Shown: positions 1-10,717 of the stretch, piece by piece | How the letters are laid out: each line of letters begins with the position of its first letter | How positions within the stretch are numbered: position 1 is the stretch's first letter | NCBI GenBank assembly: GCA_002099365.1 | Contig: MSED01000008.1 | Span: 1,488,001-1,552,000 of the forward strand | Direction: 5' to 3' | Length of the DNA: 64,000 nucleotides | From: Phialophora verrucosa | Lineage: Eukaryota > Ascomycota > Eurotiomycetes > Chaetothyriales > Herpotrichiellaceae | The notes under the pieces: model-generated | What the model saw: the letters and a program-made list of their open reading frames with translations, nothing else | Databases searched by the model: none | What the model was told of the DNA's origin: nothing | Program-made: the position numbers and the translations under genes

Positions 1-1500
1 CTCGACATTATCGATGACGATGTCAAATCAGAAGCTGTGGCAACCAAAAGCACGCGCCAAAAAGTCGTCGATTTCGTAACTTGGACACCACCGTGGTGTC
101 GTTGGGATCCAGAGAAGCCACCGGTCTTCTCGGTATGGCACAATATCCTGTTTGCGTTCGCGGGCGCTTTCACCGTCGGTAATCTATATTACAACCATCC
201 TATTCTGAACATTCTGGCCAGAGACTTCAATGTTCCTTATGTGACGGTGTCCCGGATCCCGACATTGATGCAGGCGGGGTATGCTACCGGCTTGCTCTTC
301 GTGTGTCCCCTGGGCGATCTGTTGAGGAGAAGGCCCTTGACCTTGGGGTTGATTGCCTTTACGGCGACAATGTGGTGAGTCATCTCGTCGGCGACTTCGT
401 GCCGCCGTGTGAACCCTGTTCCCTGGGAACCGATTGTGGTCTCATGCTTACCACCTTCGACCAGGATTGGTCTTTGCATAACCCCGTCATTCGCAGCGTT
501 TTGCGCAATATCGTACATTTGTGCTATCACCACGGTCATTCCCCAGGTAATGCTTCCACTCGTCTCGGAGTTAGCACCACCGCACCAGCGTGCTCTGGCG
601 TTGAGCATCACCACTTCCGGAAACCTGCTCGGAATTGTCATTGCGCGCCTCCTAGCCGGCGTCGTCACGCAGTTCACGTCGTGGCGTAACGTCTACTGGG
701 TCGCCCTTGGGCTGCAATACTTGATCTTGGTCGCACTCTGGCTCTTCATGCCTGACTACCCGTCATCGAATCCGCAGGGGTTGAATTACTTCAAGATGAT
801 CGGCGGCATCATACTTCTATACAAGAAGCACGCGGTGCTTGTCCAAGCTGGATTAATAAGCTACTGCATATCGGCCGCCTTCACGTCTTACTGGACCACG
901 CTAACGTTCCTCTTGGCCGATCCTCCCTACAATTATTCTCCCGTGGTGATCGGTCTGTTTGCGCTCATTGGCATCGCCGGTATTATAATGGGCCCCGTCT
1001 ACGCAAAGTACATCATTCAACCTTTTGCGCCTCTATTCTCCTGCATGATGGGATGCGCCGCCAACCTCATCGGAATCGTCATTGGAACATACAGCGGCAA
1101 GCACACGGTGGTGGGCCCAATCATACAAGCGTTCACCTTGGATATGGGTCTGCAGATTACGCAAGTGGCAAACCGGGCTGCAATTCACGCCATTGAGCCT
1201 ACCGGGCGGAACAGAGTGAACACGGCATTTATGCTCTGTACATTCACAGGGCAGTTGACGGGCACGTCCGCGGGAGCCAAGCTCTACGAGCATGGTGGAT
1301 GGATCGCTAGTGGAAGCCTCAGTGTTGCATTAATGGGCTTGACATTTGTGATCTGCATTCTGCGGGGCCCTTATGAGGAGGGCTGGATAGGCTGGGGTGG
1401 AGGATGGGATGTTACGAAGCAAAATCTGGCGGAAGCAACGAGCGGACCTCAGCCTGTGGCAGTCGCCGAACCTCCAACGACTGATGAAGAGAAGCGGTGA
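1..1500 (+). CDS. MFS transporter, 5' end outside window
   Basis: This is the 3' part of a major facilitator superfamily membrane transporter. The reading frame is open from base 1 and no in-frame ATG lies near the edge, so the N-terminus is upstream. Exon 1 ends at 374; a 90-base GT-AG intron (375-464, donor GTGAGT) joins in frame to exon 2 at 465. The first part carries TM1, a NLYYNHP motif and the loop motif GDLLRRRP, which is the MFS motif A between TM2 and TM3. Exon 2 holds the remaining hydrophobic helices and a short charged tail ending EEKR. The sequence resembles the bacterial-like DHA1 branch of small-molecule porters. The substrate cannot be told from sequence. It lies next to two dehydrogenases and an acyl-CoA synthetase, so transport of a related metabolite is possible but only inferred. 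Confidence 0.85.
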
Positions 1501-2238
1501 AAGGTGGATGTCTAGACTTGTGCCGTGTAGAAAGGCATGGTTCCGGTGTGACCAACATGCTGCGGTCAACGCGCAGTCTGCCTCCGAGCCTTCTGAAGGT
1601 GACAACATGTATTGACGCCTCCTCGAAACAACGACCGCGATCTTTCCAAACCTGAGGCTCTCAAGGAATACTACCACCGGGTCCACCACGAGGTTACGAA
1701 TCAACGAACGAAAAGCGGCGGCCACTATACCTGATTGCGGTCTGAAGAGCCCAACCACAAGAGGATCGATTTTGCGGTGCTTGCCGCACCCTCGTCCCCT
1801 TCCGCTACACGCGCGCCGGGTTCTATGAAGATGGGCTAGGGCACATCATCTGAGCACGGCCACGCAACTTCAGCGTCGTTAAGATCAAGTAGCTGACTAA
1901 ATCCATCACCAAGAGCTGGCATTAGTGCACGACACGGTCAGTTAAGTCTCTGTTCGACATCTATCTTGGAGGATGATGGATTCTTTCTAACTCCGTCATC
2001 TACAGGGCGGAAACGAACCGAGGGTGAGTCACAACTACACGAGACCCGCTGTCATCCTAGGAATCTCGCCATCTCAAGCTCGGTGACCGTGCAGAAGTGT
2101 GGAGGAACAGGCAGGCCGACCGGGTGTTGAATGATGAAATGTGTCAGGTGCATGTATATGCTCTGCATCGTCTTTCCAGATCTGCACTATGAATAGCAGA
2201 ATATCGTTCCCGCGCCTGTGGTCTCGATTCAACCACAC
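1501..2238. other. intergenic, convergent 3' flanks
   Basis: This is the space between the stop of the MFS gene and the stop of the minus-strand dehydrogenase. The short reading frames here show no family resemblance or splice logic. It probably holds the two 3' untranslated regions. Confidence 0.5.
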
Positions 2239-3735
2239 TCAAGTGGCCGCCGTGCCATTTGTCTTGTTTCCAGCGCCTTTCGAACCATCATGTCCCCAAT
2301 CCATTCCCTACCACCACACAAATCAAAGCGTTAGTTATCACGGTTGGAGTGCAAAAAGACTGGCGCCAGCAGCGCCCGCCGCTCGCGGGTCCACAGAAGA
2401 AACTTACCAGCCCCAAGATAACCTGCCCGGCATTCAACTCTCTAGAATTCTTTTCCCCTAGCCACTGCGGCTCCGTGCGATTCATGCCCTCCTCGATATC
2501 CACGGCGTTCCCGCCCGTCACGAACAGAGCTTTCCCATGTGTGGTCGGATCGGCGGTTACTTGGATGATATACCTCGCCACGTCCGAGGGCTGGTTCATC
2601 GGCATGTCGTTCTTGACCCACTCGGCGCGGACGCCCGCGAGCAGCTGTGTGTCGGTTGCCCAGGGACCTATTCACCACTAGTATTAGGGATTTGATCTCT
2701 CTGAAGCAACTTGGTGTGATGTGGTGCGGTGTGGTCTAGGCTGGGCTGGGCTGGTATTGTGTGGTGTGATTTTGGGCATGCGAGGGAGAGGAAGGACGAG
2801 ATAGAAAAAAGCAGCACATATTTTCACATACAGATAGCGTTGACCCGTATGCCGTACAGCGGCGCCGCGAACGGGCGCAACGCCCTCATGAGGCCCATGA
2901 CGCCATGCTTGGCGGCCGAGTAGGCGAACAAGCCGGGCGATTCTTTGAAGCCAGCGACCGATGACACCAGCGTGATTGCTTTGGACGAGTTGATCGACTC
3001 GGCCGTCGTGGAGGCTCGGTCAAAGGTATGGTTCTCCTTGAGATACGCGACGGCCAGGCGGGCGAAATACAGCGTGCCGTTCAGGTTGATGTCGATGACG
3101 TCCGCGATGCCAGTGGGTGTCTGGGGGAAGGGGGAGAGAGCTCACGTTAGCGGTCATACATGTGAAGTCCAACCAGAGCACCATGCCGTGTTGGTATCGT
3201 CCCGATCGAGCCACTCCCTCCACACGCACAAGAGCATACTACTCACCTCCCTGACACTCTCCAAGTTCAACAGCTCCGGCTCCCAGTACCCAGGCCGTTC
3301 CGTCACCGCGGCACAACAAATCGCCAGGTCGACCCGTCCGTGCGCCTTGTACGCGGTGTCGAACAACGAGAGCAAGGACTGGTATTCCCGGATATTGACC
3401 TTGAGATACGTCACGCTGCCGCCCGATGTCGACGTCGGTCCGCGCAGTTCGTCGGCCAATTTCGAGCCCTTCTTCTCGTCCCAGTCGCCGAAAAAGACGT
3501 GCGCGCCCGACGTGTACAGTTGCGTCACTGTTGATGCGCCGATACCTTGGGCGCCGCCTGAAGGCCGTGGAAGGAAGAGATGTCAATTTAGATACTTGCT
3601 CATTCACCTGGCAAAAGGCAAGGGGACGGGGAAGGGAAAGGGAAAGGGAAAGTGGATAGTCAACATACCTGCCAGGACTGCGACTTTGCCTTTTACCGAG
3701 TCGAGCGTGGTTTGGTCGATTTTGATTTCTGCCAT
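2239..3735 (-). CDS. short-chain dehydrogenase/reductase (SDR), 5 exons
   Basis: NAD(P)-dependent oxidoreductase of the classical SDR family, predicted cytosolic. The exons on the minus strand are 3735-3669, 3557-3247, 3120-2832, 2667-2408 and 2307-2239, giving about 331 residues. The cofactor motif AGGAQGIG is at residues 22-29, a Ser of the LVSS strand near 179, and the catalytic YSAAK at 193-197. The C-terminal part (VTGG, then a PQWLG motif) is typical of fungal SDRs related to 15-hydroxyprostaglandin dehydrogenase. All internal junctions use GT-AG sites and restore the frame. The last exon is the least certain: without that intron the frame reads on to 2288. The first intron contains a GGGAAA microsatellite. 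The gene is divergent from a second SDR and near an acyl-CoA ligase. The substrate is unknown. Confidence 0.85.
3629..3652. repeat. GGGAAA microsatellite in intron
   Basis: About four copies of a GGGAAA hexamer lie inside the first intron of the minus-strand SDR gene, close to the donor side. Confidence 0.8.
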
Positions 3736-4789
3736 CGCTGCTACTCCTGCTGCTGGTGCTGCTTCGGCGTGAATGTGGTGCGTGGGCGTGGGCGTGGGCG
3801 TGTTTATGTATGTATGTCGTCGCCGAAAGTGACTTCAGCCTCAACCGTGTGAAATCTCACACCACTGTGAAGGTACAAATAAGGCAAGAGACCCCGGTAA
3901 GGTACAGCAGGGTGTAGTATCCTGGATCCCTGCAGTGAGTATGGGTATCGGTATCAGGATCAGGATCTAGCGACCAAACTAAATCGAATCAAATCAATCT
4001 CAGTACAGGTCTGAGTATGGGTGTCAGTATCCGTGGTATGGCCTCGAGTTCGGAACGCAGTGTCATAGGCAGATTATCTTCTGGACGGTACAGTACTTGG
4101 AATATATTTGAGTTTTCCGCCCCAAGGCAGCATACTGGGTACTTTCCCACGCGCCATGCTTGCCGAGAACCAGCTCGAGCGAGGGAGAGGACCTCATCCG
4201 GGCTTGGTGAGGGGATGGCAGGCTGGCAGGCTGCACTTGGTGGACTCCGGAGCACCTCGTACTGGGTTCTGGACTGGAGTCGGCAATTGATGCCCAGGTG
4301 CTCGTAGGCGTGATTGGGTTGAAGAGCAAGGTAATGGGGTAAGGGGGGGCAAGGCTGAGGGTGCCCCACATGGAGTTTGACCGGCTGTGTCCCTTTAGTT
4401 CGTGGGGCAATTCCGTGGATGGGTGGCTACGCGGTATTATGTAGTTGTTTAGTTCGTTGGCGATTTGTGGTTGGGCTCGACTCAGATCGATTTGACGAAG
4501 AGAGAAACAGAAAGGTATGAATGAGGGAGGGAATTAAGAATTGCATACAGCGAACAGGGTACAAAGAGTTTCACGATTAGAGAAGCGCGGAGAGTCGGTC
4601 AGCGACACACGAAGAGAAAGCCACGGCGAGATTCAGGTCTTCTGAGTCGGATCACACACGCGCACGCACACAGGCACGGGCACGCAAATATCTACATCTG
4701 AGTTGGAATTACTGTATAGAGTGATTACCCCTCCACGAAGTAAACGGTCTATCGAGGCACGCCTGACGTCTGGCTGTAACACATTCACG
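3736..4789. promoter_or_regulatory. divergent promoter region of two SDR genes
   Basis: The two SDR genes start on opposite strands at 3735 and 4790, so this 1.05 kb must carry both promoters and leaders. A GTGGGC repeat occurs at about 3781-3801 and a GGTATC/AGGATC repeat near 3946-3968. I see no coding sequence and no binding site that I can assign. Confidence 0.5.
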
Positions 4790-5867
4790 ATGCCGAGCGA
4801 GAGGAAAAGCATCGTCGTCACCGGTGAGTCAGTCCGCCCAAGTCGCGGAGAGAGTCTCGATCATAGCAAATTGAAACTTATGCCTCTGCAACCACAGGAG
4901 GAGCCTCTGGGATAGGTCTGGGCATCACCCGCTTGTTCGCCGAGCAAGGTGCCCATGTCTCAGTCCTGGACGTGAACCCCGAGGGCGGCAACATTGTCAA
5001 GGATTTGTCGGCCGAATATCCCGACGCGAGCTTCTCGTTCTTCAAGGCCGACATTTCGAACTGGGACGAGTTGGCAGCCGTGTTCCAGCAGGTCTACGCG
5101 CAGCAAGGCCACATTGACGTCGTCATGGCCAACGCCGGCATCTCCAAGGAACCGAGACTTGTCGTGGACGAGGACACGCCATCCAAGCCGGCGTTGCACA
5201 CCTTGAACGTCAACCTCACGGGGACGATATATAGTGAGTTGTGACACTTTTCTGTTCCGTTACGTGGCGCCGCACGAGGCACTGCGTTCCTTGCGAGGGA
5301 ACCCGACTCCTGGATGACTTAACTAACGCACCTCTCTCCGTCCAGCCGTCAAATTGGCGATCCATTACATCAGGAAGAACGCCGTGGTGAACCAGGCCGC
5401 CGTTCCATCGAGGGGCTCGATCATCTGCACGGCGTCAAACGCCGGGATCTACCCCTTCGCAGTGGCGCCCCTGTACGCGGCGTCCAAGTTCGGCGTCGTC
5501 GGGCTGGTGCGGTCGCTGGCGCGGCAACTCGAAAGGGAGGCCATTCAGATCAATGCTTTGGCACCTGCTGTTCTTGGTACGTCCTACACCCTCATCCGCT
5601 CACTCGTTTGTAGTGTGCACAGATCCGCAATGCTGACGATAGCCAGAAACAAACATCGCTCCCAGCAAGGATCTTTTCAAGCCCATGATCGTCACGCCCA
5701 TGTCGACTCTGACTCGCGGGGTGCAGCAGCTGGTGTCGAATCCATCGTTGACGGGTCAGATTGCAGAAATCCACGGACAGAGTGTGTCGTTGAGAGAGCC
5801 GCCGGCTTATATCGATGAGGATACGGGCAAGAATATCGAGACTTTCTGGTCCCTGGGATATGCGTGA
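4790..5867 (+). CDS. short-chain dehydrogenase/reductase (SDR), 4 exons
   Basis: Second NAD(P)-dependent SDR oxidoreductase, 273 residues, near the usual length for the family. The exons are 4790-4823, 4898-5233, 5346-5576 and 5647-5867, all with GT-AG junctions that keep the frame. The glycine-rich cofactor motif TGGASGIG is at residues 11-18 and is split by the first intron. NAG is at 90-92, the catalytic Ser near 154, and YAASK at 167-171. An acidic Asp after the second beta strand (LDV) suggests NAD preference, as known for classical SDRs. It is divergent from the other SDR and upstream of an acyl-CoA ligase on the same strand. There is no targeting signal. The substrate is not predictable. 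Confidence 0.9.
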
Positions 5868-6543
5868 TCGGTGCGCGTTGAAAAGTGTCCGTTTTCAAGA
5901 AGTGTCACTCTTGATACGAGGTACAATGAGGTACTATATTCACAGTCGCCTCTTCCCAGAGCGGTTGTGGTCGTTCCAAATAACTGAGCTTTTTGGCCCT
6001 GCATGCAGGTGTTTCGCCGCGTTTTTCATATTGGCGTCCTCTGCATTGTCGGACTGGAAAGCCACAGAGGATATGTCTGCTGCTAGATTGGACTGCGTGA
6101 GGTGCTACGAGGACTGTGTACAGTATTCATGTCGACTCCGAACTACCGCCGCGAAATCGAGCCCGGAACCGGGATTCTTCCCACCGGCTGGACGCATCCC
6201 AGGCACGTCAGGCACGCCGAGCCTCGTCGGGCCAGTGAGACGAGGCGAGGATTTCGGTTCCGACCAGATGGACAAATTAAAAGGCCGCCTTTCACACCAG
6301 CTAAACCCCGCTGGCGACGAGCTCAGATCCACTCCCGACCAGTGATGCCATCCCTTACCCCGGACTCGAGGAACCTGAGATGCCTCGGGCGGCGAGTGGC
6401 CTGAGGTCGACGCTCTACATATACCATCCATGTCCCTGCGCGTCCTTGCACCGGCCTCAGCAGTATCCTTGACAAAGGTCTACAACCTCACCATGTCGTA
6501 GCCGTTGTTCTACACCATCTCCGTTGCAGGCGATCCACCCACC
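5868..6543. other. intergenic and leader of the acyl-CoA ligase gene
   Basis: No protein-like frame is seen. The last part is probably the 5' leader of the ligase gene and contains a minimal upstream reading frame, listed separately. Confidence 0.5.
6493..6501 (+). promoter_or_regulatory. minimal upstream ORF (ATG TCG TAG)
   Basis: A two-codon reading frame, Met-Ser-stop, lies 42 bases before the ligase start and in a good context (ACC before ATG). If it is within the transcript it would be met first by scanning ribosomes and could lower translation of the main frame. The transcript start is not known. Confidence 0.35.
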
Positions 6544-8427
6544 ATGTCCTCCGCGAAATCGCGGCTCGCCAGCTTGGCCGCCCATCTGTTCCCCTCAAGC
6601 TCCAGCTCCAGCTCCAGCTCGACCACATCAAGCAGCAGCGGCACCTCCATCGACAATCTCAGCATCGACAACCACACAGTGGGAACGCTGTCATGGTATA
6701 ACGTCCACACTCTCTCCCCGGCCTTCTTCCTCCCCCGTGCCGCCGTGATCGAACCGAACGCCCCCGCCATCTATCACCGCACAGCAAATAATAAGATCCT
6801 CCGGCGGACGTACCAAGAATTTGCGGACCGAGCGCGTGGATTTGCGTATTTCGTGAAGAAGAAGGGCTACAAGCGGGTGGGCATCCTATGCACCAACACA
6901 CCGGCCTTCCTGGAGGCGGTGTTTGGGATCGGGGCCGCGGGCGCGATCAACATTGCGATCAATTACCGGCTGAAAAAGGATGACATCTCGTATATCTTCG
7001 ACCATTCGGATGCCGACGCCATTGTGGTGGATGCCGAGTTTGTCGGTCTGCTCGACGATTACAAGAAAACGCACCCCAACGTGCCGATCATCATCGACAC
7101 GGACACGGACGCCGTAGAGGGGCAGTTGTGTGGCCCGTTTGACGGGGCTGTTCTCGAAGGCCTACAGTACGATCAGTCGCTGGGGTCGAAAGGTTGGGAT
7201 GGCCTCGAAGCGCAGGCCGCGGATGAACTCTCGGTAAATGCGCTGGCCTACACGTCTGGGACGACCGCCCGGCCCAAAGGCGTCGAGTATACGCATCGGG
7301 GCTGCTATCTCGGCGCTCTGGGCAACGTCATCGAATCAGGCCTCGCCTATCATGACGGTGAGCGGTGCAAGTATCTATGGACGCTCCCCATGTTTCACGC
7401 CATGGGCTGGACATTCCCATGGGCTGTGACCGCCGCGCGGGGGACGCATTACTGCCTGCGAAAGATCGACTACCCCGAGATCTGGCGGCTGCTAAAGGAC
7501 GAAGGCATCACCCACTACTGTGCCGCTCCGACGGTCAACACCCTGCTCTGCGCGGATTCGAACGCAGTGAAACTCCCCAAGCCTGTGCGAGTCACGGTCG
7601 CGGCGAGTCCACCGACCGCACATCTATTCGAGCAGATGACTGATTTGAATCTGCACCCCGTGCACGTCTATGGACTGACCGAGACGTACGGGCCGATCAC
7701 GAAGGGGTATATCCTACCGGAGTGGCATGAATACCCCAACGTCAAGGACAAGTATGCCAAAATGGCCCGGCAAGGCCACGGCTTTGTGACGTCGTTACCC
7801 GTGAGAGTGATCAAAACGGACGTCCCCGATGGCACGATCATCGATGTGGAAAAGAATGGCAAAGAGATTGGCGAGATCGTGTTCAACGGCAATATCTGCG
7901 CTAGGGGATATTACAAGGACGAAGCCGCCACCAGGAAGCTGTTCCTCGGCGGTGTCCTGCATTCGGGGGATCTGGCCGTGTGGCACGAGGATGGAGCGAT
8001 TCAGATTCTCGATCGTGCCAAGGACATCATCATCTCCGGTCAGTTTTGTCCCTGCCTGCCTGTCCGTGCCTTTCCCATGCCTCTAAGTCTCGCTGACCTT
8101 TTCTAATAACCAGGTGGCGAGAACATCTCTTCTGTTGCCCTCGAATCAATCATCGTCACCCACCCGGAGATCCTCGAGTGCGGCGTCGCTGCATTCAGTG
8201 ACAGCCACTGGGGCGAGCGGCCGAAGGCGTTCATCACCGTCAAACCGAATGCCAAGGTCACGGGCGAGAGTGTGATCCAATGGATGCGTGACCACCCTGG
8301 CATCAGCAGGTTCATGGTATGTAGAGAGGTGGAGATTGTGCCGGAACTGCCCAAGACCAGCACCGGTAAGATAAGAAAGAATGTACTCCGAGCGTGGGCC
8401 AAGGGTGCAGAAAGAGGAGGAGAGTAA
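6544..8427 (+). CDS. acyl-CoA synthetase / AMP-dependent ligase
   Basis: ATP-dependent acid:CoA ligase of the ANL adenylating superfamily, 602 residues in two exons (6544-8038 and 8114-8427, intron 75 bases). The phosphate loop YTSGTTARPKG lies near residue 235, the YGLTETYGP adenine motif near 375, and the HSGDLAV and RAKDIIISGGENIS hinge motifs span the splice site. The catalytic lysine is in STGKIRKN near residue 583. The active-site set is complete. The family makes acyl-CoA thioesters via acyl-adenylates; sequence flavour is that of plant AAE-like or medium-chain ligases. Residues 18-35 are a serine-rich tract following a short basic N-terminus; there is no PTS1 at the C-terminus. The first ATG after the in-frame run of codons at 6505 was chosen as start. 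It may work with the nearby SDRs, by inference. Confidence 0.93.
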
Positions 8428-10717
8428 GTAAGTGAATTGGAGTATCGGCGGATGGGTACTCTAGGACTGGAGCGGTCGACGGCACAAAATTACTATATGA
8501 ACCGAACCTTCCTGCATGGTCAAAGAGTTATACTCGGCGTTTACAGCAGAGGTCTTGTCCCTAGCATGCCCAGCCATATCTATTTATTGTCCCAAATGTA
8601 AGGGATACCTGGAAAGGCTCATTCGCATTGGCCGCCGTCTTTATGTCTTCCCGCTCAACTTGGATCCTGGGCTCGAGAGGTGCGTATCATGTGCAGTGTC
8701 TTTGTATAACAAAGGCCGAGGACAGAGCAGTGTACAGCAGATAATAGCGCTGCTGGTGTCAACTCAAAAGGCAACTCCCATAAGCAGGTTGGTGAAGTAA
8801 AATATACGCTAATACATGCCGCTTCCACGTAGTCACGGTGCTCGAATGGCGAATGACTGTTAGAGCAACGCCGGGAGACTCCTTCCGTCGGAGATGGTCG
8901 GAGCCATCAACAATGTGTACCAAAGGCCGCGAAAGCAATCAGACGTACGATGCTTCACCGATACAAGACCACCCCGAAACTCGAATACGGCAGAACGCTT
9001 AGCCAAGATCGCTGGGTAGAGGTGTCAGCGAGTTGGGCATCAACCGATAGATGGGCTCCGTGGCTCCTCAACCGTACAGAGTGGGTTGGGTTCTGGAAGT
9101 ACTGGGTACATACGTAGAATGAACTTCAGGCTGGACTGTCAAACTGTGTAGCCGAGATGCGGCTCCAGAAGCCTAACAAGGTGCAGCTTATCGGCGTCCC
9201 GGAGCTTCTGGCGCCGGCTCTCTTGCATAAAGCACGTCATGCCGCAGAAACTAGTGGTTGCACCTCCTACGGAGTACCGAGTACGGAGTACACAGAGCTG
9301 CGTTGACTTTGCGTATGCCCGCTCTGGAATGTACATTTCAAAGCTGGAAGAAAGAGAAGGAGGGAACCATCATGGTGTCTCAGAAAATCTTTTCGGACCA
9401 AGACAGGAATCGTGACCAATGCAACAATCTGTTGAAGATTGGCCCAAAGCAACAACGAGCAGGAGGTGAAGAAACCACCTCCAAAGCTATGCAGTCGGCA
9501 TTTTATGACCATGCATTGCTGAGATATTGAGTTCCGGGTGATACTCGTTCGGAAATGTGCAAAAATGCTGGATCTGCGAGTTACCGACCATTGGGTATGA
9601 TGCCTTTTGAGGTGGACAGTGCTGAGGCGGCAATGGAATGAAGTAATACCAGAGAATCTGACAGAAGAGGAGATTCAAAAATAAACTGATCCTAAGGCTT
9701 TGGCCCCTGATGTGAAGAGAAAGCAGAGTCAGATTGCACATTTAATGAGATTCCAGGCGGGTTGCAGAAGAATCAGACATTTCAGAGTGCTCGTAAACTA
9801 CTGGGTACGCCCTCTAATGGTCCTTAGCTGCCTTAGCCACGTCCTGACGCAATAGCACGATGCATTCATGGAAGGCGCAAGCACCGACCACCGCGGGGCC
9901 ACTCGAGGCCGGAGTGGGTGAGTGGGTGGTGCCTAATCGCTGGCCCAACATGCAGCATACTTGACCGGCAAGCCTGATACCAGTGCCGTCGAGATAGGGC
10001 CTCGTGGCTCGTCCTTGCTAATGAGTTCCCCACCAGCTTGTCACGATACAAGATAGAAGGAAAGCCGCGATCTGCACCCTTACTGCACGATTTATGTCGG
10101 TTAACTACTTGTCGCCGTATCCAGAATTAATCAGTCGCAGCTGAAGCCATTTTGACGTGAAGATTCAGGGCGGCTACATAGGAGCACATCGGTTGGAAGG
10201 CACTAACCAGGTGGCCAGTGGCAGGCCGAACGAGTCACTCGCATCCCCTGGATCTCACTCACCACTCACTCACTTCCTCGCCCGTGACCGGCTGCCACTT
10301 CAACCACCATTCACAGCCTCTTTACTAGGCCTTCCCATCCCCCATTCTTCCTTCACCACCCACGTCTTCCAGCCCCTTAGACGCCCAGTGAAGTCAGTAT
10401 CGTATTAACAACCATTGCTGCCCGAGGCAGTGTGCATTCTCGTGCGGGAACGTTGTGGTCTTTGACCGCCGCAAGCGGTTGCGCCGACCCTTCACCCCGA
10501 AAACAACAAACCCTCCATTCAACCAACCCTCGTCACTTCCACCCAGCGACTCTCCTGATGCACGACGCTTGGGCTCGAAGGCATTTCTGAGGCAATTGCC
10601 CATGCCGGTGCTACAATTACCGCAAGCAGAATAACCCTCTCATCGACTTCCTGGACACGACGCTGCCCGTAACCTACATTTCTACTCTCTTCGGCTGCGC
10701 AGCCTGATCCTGTCATC
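8428..10717. other. intergenic, no recognised gene
   Basis: 2.3 kb without a frame that looks like protein or has splice logic. Its right end must hold the promoter and a CT-rich leader of the F-box gene. Confidence 0.5.
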
